A stretch of 64,000 bases of DNA, from positions 248,001-312,000 of the forward strand of contig NZ_JAVTJJ010000001.1 in NCBI RefSeq assembly GCF_031843945.1. Reading direction: 5' to 3'. Under the pieces are notes generated by a model. It was not told where the DNA came from and did no database searches. It saw only the letters and a list, made by a program, of their open reading frames with translations. A program made the position numbers and the translations under genes. Of the stretch, positions 1 to 7,028 are shown in pieces (position 1 is the first letter of the stretch; every line of letters starts with the position of its first letter). The DNA comes from Paracidovorax sp031843945. Its GTDB lineage: Bacteria; Pseudomonadota; Gammaproteobacteria; Burkholderiales; Burkholderiaceae_C.

Positions 1-1
1 C

Positions 2-2794
2 CAGACCGGGCAGTGGCATGCACGCCTGTTCATCGCGCCCGTTCTGGTGCTGGTGCTCCTTAGTTTCAACTACCTGTATTGGCGGGAGCAGCAAGCGGCG
101 CTGGACGTGCGACGCAGCCAGGCGTTCGAGCGGGCGGTCGATCGCACGCTGACCACGCTGTCGGACCGCATGGGCGCCTACGAGATGGTGTTGCGCGGTG
201 TGAAGGGTTTCTTCGACGCGTCGGACCAGATCACCCACACCGAGTTTCGTGCGTATGTGGAAGCGCTACAGCTGCGACACACCCGGCCTGGCCTACAAGG
301 CATCGCGCTGCTTGAGCGCGTTCCTCCGATGGTCGCGCAGCCAGTGCTTCCACCCGTACAACCCAATCTCTTGCCGATCGATCCGCCATTGCCTGTCGAT
401 GACACGCTCATGCCGGATCGCGAGCTCGCAGGGCCCGGCAACGTCCCGGCGCCGGTAACCCACCTTCAGCTCCTTGTCGCCGGCAATCTGGAGCTGTTGG
501 GTATGGAAGACGGAACGCGCCCGCCCATCCGGGAGGCGATGGACCGCGCACGCGACAGCGGTCGGCTCGCTTTGACAGGCCCGATTACCTATGACCTGGA
601 CGGAACGGCAACCCTGGCGATGTATCTGCCGCTTTACCAGCCCGGCCTGGAGGCCGACCCGACCGCCGTAGCCGAGCGCCGCACCAGCGTGCATGGCTGG
701 GTGGCGGCGCCTTTTCGCGCAGCCGACATCGTTGGAGGACTGAAGGACCAGCTCGACCCCGATGTCGCCATCGTCATCATGGACGGCCCATCCCTGGTGG
801 GCGGTAGCCTGGTGTACGGCAGGCTGGAAGACTCCCAGAAGGGGCCCGGTTTTTCCGTGGCGCTGTCCAGCGCTGTGCGCTCGATGGACGTGGGGGGCCG
901 TCGCTGGACAATTGCGCTCAGCTCCCTTCCCGCGTTCGAGCGTCGCTTTGAGCGCAGCAACCACCACGCCATCGCGTTGTTGGGCGCGCTGCTGAGCCTG
1001 CTGGCCGGCTGGTTCGTTAGCACCCAGGCCAGCGCCCACCAGCGGGCGTTGGCGCTGGCGCGGGACATGACCCGCGAGCTGCGTTCCACCCGGGATGCGC
1101 TCGAAAGCACGCTGAACGCCGTGCCTGATCTGCTCTTCGAGTTCGGCCTGGACGGCCACATCCACCACTACCGATCCTCTCGCACCGATCTGCTCGCCGA
1201 ATCTTCCGAGCACTTTGTCGGCAAGCGGGTCACGGACGTACTGCCCCCCAGCGCTGCCGCAGCCTGCCTGGCCGCGTTGCAAGAGGCCCATGCCACGGGC
1301 TATTCGGCCGGCCGGCAGTATGCACTGGAAGTGGCGGGAGGCACGCGTTGGTTTGAACTATCGGTGGCCCGCAAGGAGGGCCAGGCAACTTCAGGCGCCC
1401 CCCGCAAAACGCCCCAGCCTTCGGGCGACGGTCCCCGATTCATTGCCTTGTCGCGCGACGTCACCAGCCGGCGCGAAGCCGAGAACGCCATGCACCAGCT
1501 GGCGCACTTCGATGCGCTGACCGGCCTGCCCAATCGCCGCATGCTGCTCGAGGCCCTGCGCGGCGCTTCGCAGGCCAGTGCCGCCGGTGCGGGGCTTGCG
1601 GTGGGCGGGCTGTTCTACATTGACCTCGACAACTTCAAACAGATCAACGACGCCCGTGGACACACGGTGGGCGACAGCCTGTTGCTGCAGGTGGGGCAGC
1701 GCCTGGCAAGCCTGGCCTGCCCCGGTGAGGTGGTGGCCCGGCTGGGTGGCGACGAGTTCGTGTTGATGGCGCCGCAACTCGGGCCCGACGAAGCCTCTGC
1801 CCGCCAGGCAGCGCAGGCGCTGTCGGTGCGGCTGCGTGACAGGCTGGACGAACCCTACAGCCTGGGCGGCACGTTGTACGGCAGCACGGGCAGCATAGGC
1901 GTCACGCTTTTTCCGCGCAGCGGCGAAGGTGCCGAAGACCTGCTGCGCGAGGCCGACACCGCCATGTACCGCGCCAAGCGGCTAGGCCGCAACCGCGTCT
2001 GCTTCTTCGAGCCCGGCATGCATGCCGAGGCCCAGGAGCGGCTGGCGCTGGAGCAGGACTTGAAGCAGGCCGTGGCAGACGACGCGCTGCAAATTCATAT
2101 CCAGCCGCAGTTCGACGCAGCTGGTGCGCTGATGGGGGGCGAACTGCTGCTGCGCTGGACCCACCCGCAACAGGGCGTGGTGTCGCCAGCGCGCTTCATT
2201 CCGTTGGCGGAAGACTCCGGCCTGATCCTGCGCATGGGCCACCGCGTGATCCGCCGCGCGTGCGAGTCGTTGTCGGCATTGCATGGCCAGGGGCACGCGC
2301 TGTCGATTTCGGTCAATGTGAGCCAGCGCCAGTTCAGGCAGGACGATTTCGTCGCCAGCGTGCGCGATGCCTTGCAGGCCACCGGCGCACCCGCATCGCT
2401 GCTGATTCTGGAGGTGACTGAAAGCCTGCTGGTCGACAACTGGGAAGACGCCGTGCAACGTATGTCGGACCTGGTTCAACTGGGCGTGCGATTTTCCATC
2501 GACGACTTCGGCACAGGCTACTCTAGCTTGGCGTATCTGAAGAAGCTCCCCCTGCACGAACTGAAGATCGACAAGAGCTTTGTGCAGGATGCGCCCACCG
2601 ACCCCAACGACGCCGCGATCGTGCAAGCCATTTTGTCGATGGCGAACCATCTCGGTCTGCGCGTGGTCGCCGAAGGGGTCGAGACGCAGGCGCAGGCCGA
2701 CTTCTTACGCGCCCACGGCTGCGAAGGGCTGCAGGGCTACTGGTTCGGCCGGCCCGAGCCGCTGGCGGACTGGCTCGTCAAACAGCTGGCGTGA
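2..2794 (+). CDS. CHASE-GGDEF-EAL cyclic-di-GMP enzyme (5' partial)
   Basis: Membrane sensor that probably makes and/or degrades c-di-GMP. The frame is open at the left edge and an N-terminal membrane helix is already running, so the true start lies outside the window. Seen in order: a CHASE-like periplasmic sensor (visible residues about 50-270), a second membrane helix (about 306-326), a PAS-like region (about 350-475), GGDEF with an intact GGDEF motif (RLGGDEF, about 565-571) and an EAL domain. The EAL signature is written ELL (GELLLRW, about 697), but the Glu is kept, as are DDFGTGYSS and VVAEGVET, so phosphodiesterase activity is plausible. No RxxD inhibitory site is seen just before GGDEF. 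The gene converges on dusA and overlaps its 3' end by 17 bases. Confidence 0.9.
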   Translation, partial: QTGQWHARLFIAPVLVLVLLSFNYLYWREQQAALDVRRSQAFERAVDRTLTTLSDRMGAYEMVLRGVKGFFDASDQITHTEFRAYVEALQLRHTRPGLQGIALLERVPPMVAQPVLPPVQPNLLPIDPPLPVDDTLMPDRELAGPGNVPAPVTHLQLLVAGNLELLGMEDGTRPPIREAMDRARDSGRLALTGPITYDLDGTATLAMYLPLYQPGLEADPTAVAERRTSVHGWVAAPFRAADIVGGLKDQLDPDVAIVIMDGPSLVGGSLVYGRLEDSQKGPGFSVALSSAVRSMDVGGRRWTIALSSLPAFERRFERSNHHAIALLGALLSLLAGWFVSTQASAHQRALALARDMTRELRSTRDALESTLNAVPDLLFEFGLDGHIHHYRSSRTDLLAESSEHFVGKRVTDVLPPSAAAACLAALQEAHATGYSAGRQYALEVAGGTRWFELSVARKEGQATSGAPRKTPQPSGDGPRFIALSRDVTSRREAENAMHQLAHFDALTGLPNRRMLLEALRGASQASAAGAGLAVGGLFYIDLDNFKQINDARGHTVGDSLLLQVGQRLASLACPGEVVARLGGDEFVLMAPQLGPDEASARQAAQALSVRLRDRLDEPYSLGGTLYGSTGSIGVTLFPRSGEGAEDLLREADTAMYRAKRLGRNRVCFFEPGMHAEAQERLALEQDLKQAVADDALQIHIQPQFDAAGALMGGELLLRWTHPQQGVVSPARFIPLAEDSGLILRMGHRVIRRACESLSALHGQGHALSISVNVSQRQFRQDDFVASVRDALQATGAPASLLILEVTESLLVDNWEDAVQRMSDLVQLGVRFSIDDFGTGYSSLAYLKKLPLHELKIDKSFVQDAPTDPNDAAIVQAILSMANHLGLRVVAEGVETQAQADFLRAHGCEGLQGYWFGRPEPLADWLVKQLA

Positions 2795-3839
2795 CGTCAG
2801 CCGCCTCGGCCCGTGCAGGCATGTACAGGGCGGCAGCGGCCAGAGCGGCCACTTCCCGAGCGGGCAGGGTTTTGAGGCGATGGTCGCTCCACACCTGGCG
2901 CCAGCGCCGCGCGCCCGGCTGGCCGTGGCGCAGGCCCAGCATGTGGCGGGCAATCGAGTACCAGTGCGTGCCGTGTTGCGCCGACTCGCGTTCCATATAG
3001 TCCACCATCAACGCCTCGACGGAGTCACGGGTCAGTTCAGGAGCCGCGCTGTCGCCGTAGAACGCAGCATCCCAACGGGCCAGCCACCACGGGTTGTGAT
3101 AGGCCTCGCGCCCCACCATCACGCCATCGACCGCAGCCAGCTGCGACAACACGGCGTCGTCGGTGGTGAAGCCGCCGTTGATGGCGAGCGTGAGGTGCGG
3201 AAAGTCCGCTTTCAGCTGCGACACCACGTCGTAGCGCAGCGGCGGAATCTCGCGGTTTTCCTTCGGGCTCAGGCCTTTGAGCCAGGCATTGCGTGCGTGC
3301 ACGATGAAGACTTCGCAGCCGGCTTCGGCCACCGTACCGATGAAGTCGCGCACGAAGCCGTAGTCTTCACTCTTGTCGATGCCGATGCGGTGCTTCACGG
3401 TGACCGGCACGCTCACCACGTCCACCATGGCCTTCACGCCATCGGCCACCAGTTGCGGCTCGTTCATCAGGCAGGCGCCGAACGCACCGCGCTGCACCCG
3501 CTCGCTGGGGCAGCCGCAGTTCAGGTTGATCTCGTTGTAACCCCATTGCTCGCCCAGCCGCGCCGCCTGCGCCAGGTCGGCCGGCTCGCTGCCGCCCAGC
3601 TGCAGTGCGATGGGATGCTCTTGCTCGTTGAAGCGCAGGTGGCGATCCACGTCGCCGTGGATCAGCGCGCCGGTCGTCACCATCTCGGTATAGAGCAGCG
3701 TGTAGCGCGTCAGCAGGCGATGCAGGTAGCGGCAGTGCCTGTCGGTCCAGTCCATCATGGGCGCGACGGACATGCGCCAACGGCTTGATTTCGCTGGTTT
3801 TCCTTGGGGATCAGCAGCTTGCACGCTGATTTCGCTCAT
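2778..3839 (-). CDS. dusA: tRNA-dihydrouridine(20/20a) synthase DusA
   Basis: FMN enzyme that reduces uridine 20/20a in the tRNA D-loop. Family motifs are clear: APMMDWTDRHCRYLHR near the N-terminus, NLNCGCPSERV, and the catalytic-Cys segment GAFGACLM. The ATG at 3839 (MSEISVQ) is preferred; the frame stays open upstream to 4007, but that extension resembles nothing. At 353 codons the length is normal. The first 20-odd codons and the upstream region appear to come from the inserted element: the DNA diverges from the second 5'-end copy at 6542-6574 just upstream of the conserved RMSVAP codons. Its expression may therefore depend on a promoter inside the element. Confidence 0.95.
   Translation of the reverse strand: MSEISVQAADPQGKPAKSSRWRMSVAPMMDWTDRHCRYLHRLLTRYTLLYTEMVTTGALIHGDVDRHLRFNEQEHPIALQLGGSEPADLAQAARLGEQWGYNEINLNCGCPSERVQRGAFGACLMNEPQLVADGVKAMVDVVSVPVTVKHRIGIDKSEDYGFVRDFIGTVAEAGCEVFIVHARNAWLKGLSPKENREIPPLRYDVVSQLKADFPHLTLAINGGFTTDDAVLSQLAAVDGVMVGREAYHNPWWLARWDAAFYGDSAAPELTRDSVEALMVDYMERESAQHGTHWYSIARHMLGLRHGQPGARRWRQVWSDHRLKTLPAREVAALAAAALYMPARAEAADVTPAV
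3747..3779. repeat. att-like direct repeat, dusA-proximal copy
   Basis: This 33-bp segment encodes the RMSVAPMMDW region of intact dusA. It matches 6542-6574 at 32 of 33 positions, the only difference being at 3758 (T here, A there). Identity stops abruptly at both ends, as expected for attL/attR core duplication by a dusA-specific integrase. Confidence 0.85.
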
Positions 3840-3908
3840 TCTTAAATTCCCTGAAAAGCCGCTTTCGGCCCCGTTTTCCATCGTTTCCCGGCTGGCGCTG
3901 CTACAGTC

Positions 3909-3936
3909 GTTGCTACAAAAACCACCGTGTAGCAAC
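3909..3936. repeat. Inverted repeat just upstream of the integrase
   Basis: Perfect 8-bp arms GTTGCTAC / GTAGCAAC separated by 12 bases, between the dusA start and the integrase start at 3943. It could be an integrase arm-type binding site or a regulatory hairpin; nothing in the sequence decides between these. Confidence 0.45.
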
Positions 3937-3942
3937 TGACCC

Positions 3943-4997
3943 ATGGGCACCATCTCACAGCGCCGCAAGCGCGACGGCTCGCTTTCGTACACGGCGCAGA
4001 TCCGCATCTTGAGAGATGGTGCTGTGATGCACAGCGAGGCTCAAACGTACAGCCGGCGGGCGCTGGCCAGCCAGTGGATGCGCCGGCGCGAGGTGGAGCT
4101 GGAACAGGCGATGGCCAGCGGGAGGCCCTTGGTCAAGGGCGTGTCGGTGGACGAATTGATCGGGGATTATGTCAGCGCGTCTGAGGGCGCGCAGCCGTGG
4201 GGGCGCAGCAAGACGGCAGACATTGCCAAGCTGCGCACGACGACGCTGGCCAAGCCCGATGCGATGCGGCTGACGGTGCAGGACGTGGTCGACCACGTGG
4301 ACAAGCGCCGCAAGACCGATGGCGCCGGGCCAGCCACCATCCTCAATGACCTGGTGTGGCTGCGTCAGGTGTTCATGCGGGCGGCTGCGGTACGCAACCT
4401 GGGTGAACCGCTGGAGGTGCTGGACAGGGCGCGGGGTGAACTGCTGCGATCACGGGCCGTAGCCAAGGCGGGGCAGCGCACGCGGCGACTGTCGGCGGCC
4501 GAAGAGGCGCAACTGCTCGAGCACTTCGCAGGCCGCCATGCACGCTCGCTGATCCCCATGGTGGACATCGTGCAGTTCGCGCTGCTGACTGCACGGCGGC
4601 AGGAGGAGATTTGCCGGCTGCGCTGGGCGGACGTGGATGAGGCCAAGGGGGCGGCTGGTTGGACGATGTGAAGCACCCACGCCTCAAAAAGGGCAATCGG
4701 CGGTGTTTCCGATTGCTGACGCCGGCTATGGAAATCATCAAGCGCCAGCCCAGGGCGGAAGGGCAGGAGTTCGTTTTTCCGTACAACCCGCGATCGGTGG
4801 GTGCGGCATTCACCCGGGCGTGCAAGGTGCTGGAGATTGCCGATCTGCACTTTCACGACCTGCGGCACGAGGCGACTAGTAGGCTATTTGAGCGCGGCTA
4901 TTCCATTCAGGAGGTCGCTTAATTCACATTGCACGAAAGTTGGGCTACGTTAAAAAGGTATACGCACCTCAGGCCTGAAAACGTGCCTGAGCGCTAA
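3943..4997 (+). pseudogene. dusA-type tyrosine integrase, frameshifted and with a nonsense codon
   Basis: Site-specific recombinase of the phage integrase family. Starting at ATG 3943 the first frame gives 242 codons including the first catalytic-Arg region (TARRQEEICRLRW), then runs into TGA at about 4669. The continuation is in the -1 frame from about 4655 (WLDDVKHPRLKKGNRRCF) with the H-x-x-R box HDLRHEATSRLFERG. That frame meets TAA at 4920-4922 where a Gln (CAA) is likely ancestral. Reading past it gives FTLHESWATLKRYTHLRPEN, with the catalytic Tyr at 4959-4961, and a natural stop at 4995-4997. One indel and one point mutation thus separate the N-terminal half from the nucleophile, so no active recombinase can be made without recoding. 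Confidence 0.9.
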
Positions 4998-5365
4998 AAG
5001 GGAATATCGTCGTCAAGCTCGTCCAGCATATCGTCAATAAGTTTAGAGACTCCTTTGGCTGATCGTTTGGCGTTTTTATACAAGGAGCGCATAGTGGCAA
5101 AAGAGTCCGACATGACTTCTCGCAACTCAGAATCGGAAAATGAGTCAATCCACTCACTACCATAGCCTTTTGAAAAAGCTAAGGTGTAGTCTGGCTCTTC
5201 GAAATCAGGATCGATATCGGAGTCGTAATACTCCGCGATGGAAACTGTTGCCTTTCCAACTGTCGCTTCGTAACAGTTGGATGTTCTTTCGATCCATTTA
5301 ATCTTTCCTTCGCCCGTTTTATCAGACAATGCCCTTAACAGGCGAACGACTTTTTCATATTCCAT
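4994..5365 (-). CDS. Acidic cargo protein with SSB-like C-terminal tip DDDIPF
   Basis: A 123-residue protein I cannot assign to a named family. The N-terminal part (EYEKVVRLLRALSDKTGEGK) is followed by a probable beta-rich core and a helical C-terminal half (MRSLYKNAKRSAKGVSKLID) ending LDELDDDIPF. The last six residues equal the conserved tip of bacterial single-stranded-DNA-binding protein, which docks PriA, RecQ, ExoI, RecO and others; no OB fold is recognisable, so this is not itself SSB. Its ATG overlaps the end of the upstream gene by 11 bases, implying translational coupling. Base composition is clearly AT-richer than the chromosome. The stop overlaps the old integrase terminus. Role unknown; a host-repair or defence interaction is only a hypothesis. 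Confidence 0.75.
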   Translation of the reverse strand: MEYEKVVRLLRALSDKTGEGKIKWIERTSNCYEATVGKATVSIAEYYDSDIDPDFEEPDYTLAFSKGYGSEWIDSFSDSELREVMSDSFATMRSLYKNAKRSAKGVSKLIDDMLDELDDDIPF

Positions 5366-5921
5366 TCTTCAACCTCTTGGATTTCAGTAATTCCACGTTG
5401 TCAGCAAGCTTGATAATCATGTTTGCAGCACGTTGAAATTGCGCTTTTCGTTTAACTTCATCCTTGTGGATTTTGGTATTTTGTCGAAGATGCTTTTCAA
5501 TGTTACTCATCAGCTCTACAGCGTTTTCGTCGTCTGAAAGAGTGGCTTTGGTATTGACCGAAATATCAACAGCTCTATCTTTCAGGAGATCAAGTAGGGC
5601 CACATTGTCGGCATGATATAAGTCGCGGATCGTTCGTAATATACCGACCAGTTCTGAGAGAAGGCTTGCAGTCTCTAAGTCATTACGCGCCTTAATGGCC
5701 GTGGCTGCTGCACTGGTAGCGGCTTTCCTCGCAGATTTTGCTTGAAAGAACGTTAATACACTGATGATGAGCCCAAGAATGCCTAATAGATCTCCAAAAT
5801 GATACTCTGTAAGTACAGGGCCCAAACTTCCCCAGCCATCGGTCTTGATAGTTGGAACCTGCTCGACCAAAGTGTTATTGGGAACTGATGAGGCTTGTGT
5901 AGAGGGAGGGCTCGCGGACAA
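5355..5921 (-). CDS. Single-pass membrane protein with helical C-terminal domain, unknown function
   Basis: 188 residues with no family I can name. Residues 1-40 are polar, then one hydrophobic segment (GDLLGILGLIISVLTFF, about 43-59), then a long charged/alanine-rich helical region (AKSARKAATSAAATAIKARNDL onward) that suggests coiled coil or signalling helices. The start is TTG at 5921 preceded by GGAG about 10 bases upstream; no ATG lies near the N-terminus. It forms a two-gene unit with the SSB-tip protein (11-base overlap) and is AT-rich like it. A membrane-anchored partner of that protein is a reasonable inference; a defence role is untested. Confidence 0.7.
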   Translation of the reverse strand: MSASPPSTQASSVPNNTLVEQVPTIKTDGWGSLGPVLTEYHFGDLLGILGLIISVLTFFQAKSARKAATSAAATAIKARNDLETASLLSELVGILRTIRDLYHADNVALLDLLKDRAVDISVNTKATLSDDENAVELMSNIEKHLRQNTKIHKDEVKRKAQFQRAANMIIKLADNVELLKSKRLKNGI

Positions 5922-5939
5922 GATTTTTTATCTCCGAAG

Positions 5940-6188
5940 TTATTGTCTTAACCGTTCCCAATCGTGTTGTGCTTTTTCCTTGGCTTGGTCCAGAAACAGC
6001 GCGAGTTTAGCCGCATCCACCAACCATGGGCTCGTCTGAGAGCCAAGAAGAAAAGCCGGAACGGGTAGCTGTTGCCTGCCGGCATACTCTTCGGCCTTCT
6101 TGGGTGATAAGCCGAACAACCCGGCGCACTTTCCCACCGGGATCTGGGCGGTGCCGTACTCAGCCATGAGGGCGAAAAACGTGTTCAT
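5940..6188 (-). CDS. PrtN-family (pyocin activator-like) small regulator
   Basis: 82 residues resembling the pyocin activator PrtN family: the opening MNTFFALMAEYGTAQIPVGK, a helix-turn-helix-like middle (FGLSPKKAEEYAGRQQLPVPAF) and a conserved end (SPWLVDAAKLALFLDQAK). Members occur near phage and island integration modules, acting as transcriptional activators or excisionase-like factors. Its ATG overlaps the TGA of the RT fragment upstream in ATGA form (6185-6188), so it was once co-translated with that gene. GC content rises here compared with the two genes downstream. Confidence 0.75.
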   Translation of the reverse strand: MNTFFALMAEYGTAQIPVGKCAGLFGLSPKKAEEYAGRQQLPVPAFLLGSQTSPWLVDAAKLALFLDQAKEKAQHDWERLRQ

Positions 6189-6613
6189 CGCTCTGCCTTT
6201 CTGAATGTCTTGCTGAGGTGCAACCCCTCCACCGCATGCCCACGCTTGAGCAGCGCACAGCAGATCTGCGCTCGCTCTTGGTGGCTGTGGCTGGCTTGGC
6301 GCACCAGGCCCAGGTAGCTGTTGCCGGTGGTGCGCACAGCGCTGCTGGCGGGCAGGGTTTCCAGGCGCTGCAGAGCGCTGGTCAGGGTGCGGCGGCGGGT
6401 GGTGCGGCGCCAGGGCTTAATGACCTGGCCGACGAAGTCGACGCCGCGATCCACGGGCTGGATGATGGTCTTCGATGCGTTCAGGCGCACGCCTAGGTGG
6501 GCGGGCAGCCAGGCCTCGATGTCGCGCAGGGCAGCGACCAGCCAGTCCATCAAGGGCGCGACGGACATGCGCCAGGGGTGGTGGGCGAGGGCGGCGGGGG
6601 ATGCGGTATCCAC
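6185..6613 (-). pseudogene. Chimera: displaced dusA N-terminus fused to the C-terminus of a reverse transcriptase
   Basis: An open frame from a plausible GTG at 6613 (VDTASPAALAHHPW; also open up to 6661) reads through the original dusA start into RMSVAPLMDW within the 33-bp repeat. It then switches without a break to LVAALRDIEAWLPAHLG and LNASKTIIQPVDRGVDFVGQ, typical of RT motifs 6-7 (xLNxxKT...GxxFxG), and ends with a basic thumb/C-terminal region (KPWRRTTRRRT, NSYLGLVRQASHSHQERA). The RT palm, including the YxDD box, is absent. The family looks like diversity-generating or related non-LTR-type bacterial RTs, but with only the C-terminus that is tentative. The old dusA promoter would drive it. 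Probably non-functional. Confidence 0.75.
6542..6574. repeat. att-like direct repeat, distal copy (old dusA 5' end)
   Basis: Second copy of the dusA 5' segment, 32/33 identical to 3747-3779. The DNA beyond it (6575-6613) encodes a different but plausible DusA N-terminus, so this side is the original chromosomal junction. Confidence 0.85.
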
Positions 6614-6661
6614 GGAACGTTCTTTGAAAGGCGGGGAGGGCAGACATTGTCCCAGTTCCAC

Positions 6662-6865
6662 CTTGCCGACGCCTGAGCAGGTGTCGCCGGAACTGATCTG
6701 GCGCAGCAGGTTTTTTTAGTGTTTTATGCCGCTAGCGCTCGCCTGCAAAGCGTGATGCGCTATAAATAAAATAGCAAAAGGCTGGCAACTTCGATGCTCA
6801 CGGCACCCCCAGGCAGGCTCAGGTAGTGCAACCCGGTGGCAGCCCGGCGTCCAGCGTGGGGTCTA
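6662..6865. other. Non-coding stretch: former dusA upstream region plus a degenerate palindromic repeat
   Basis: No convincing gene between the chimera and the IS-like remnant. The segment 6729-6777 resembles the dispersed AGCGCT repeat family (CGCTAGCGCTCGCC, then AAAATAGCAAAAG), but its second arm is eroded. Short open frames here have no recognisable product. Confidence 0.5.
6729..6777. repeat. AGCGCT-family palindromic repeat, degenerate copy
   Basis: It carries the TAGCGCT core and the flanking ATAAAATAGCA tail found in other copies (for example 17934-17987), but the second palindrome arm is mutated. Confidence 0.5.
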
Positions 6866-7028
6866 GGGATCCTCTGCACGAACCACCCCGACGTGTGCAT
6901 CTGCTGACTCGGGCGGTCTGCTGTGTTGCATATTCTCGCGATAGCAATGGCTATGCCTGTGGTTTGCGCCTTGCAGCCCATCCTGATCCGCAGCGCGAAC
7001 GTTCCGCTGGATTCGTGCAGGGCATCCC
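6866..7028. mobile_element. IS5-like remnant / MITE, 163 bp
   Basis: Terminal inverted repeats GGGATCCTCTGCACGAA (6866-6882) and the complement of TTCGTGCAGGGCATCCC (7012-7028) match at 15 of 17 positions. Each end abuts TA inside CTAG (6863-6866; 7028-7031), consistent with a TA or CTAG target duplication typical of IS5-type elements. No transposase can be encoded in 163 bp, so this is either an internally deleted IS or a non-autonomous MITE. The right end provides the TAG stop of the adjoining LRR gene. Confidence 0.75.

Larger units (their letters stand above)
3747..6574. mobile_element. Decayed integrative element inserted in the 5' end of dusA
   Basis: A 2.8-kb block bounded by a 33-bp direct repeat of the dusA 5' coding region (32/33 identical). 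It contains a tyrosine integrase beside dusA, AT-rich genes unlike the GC-rich flanks, a PrtN-like gene and an RT fragment. dusA is an established integration hotspot: the element replaces the 5' end and leaves the old 5' end at the far junction, exactly the layout here. The integrase is broken twice, so the element is probably immobile. That it is a shrunken relic of a longer prophage or island is inference. Confidence 0.85.

Noticed and set aside
2138..2160. ELL instead of EAL as evidence of an inactive phosphodiesterase
   Set aside because: The Glu ligand and the other catalytic motifs are intact, so the change alone does not indicate inactivity.
2580..3788. 402-codon + strand frame opposite dusA
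   Set aside because: Composition is that of an antisense frame; dusA is unambiguous.
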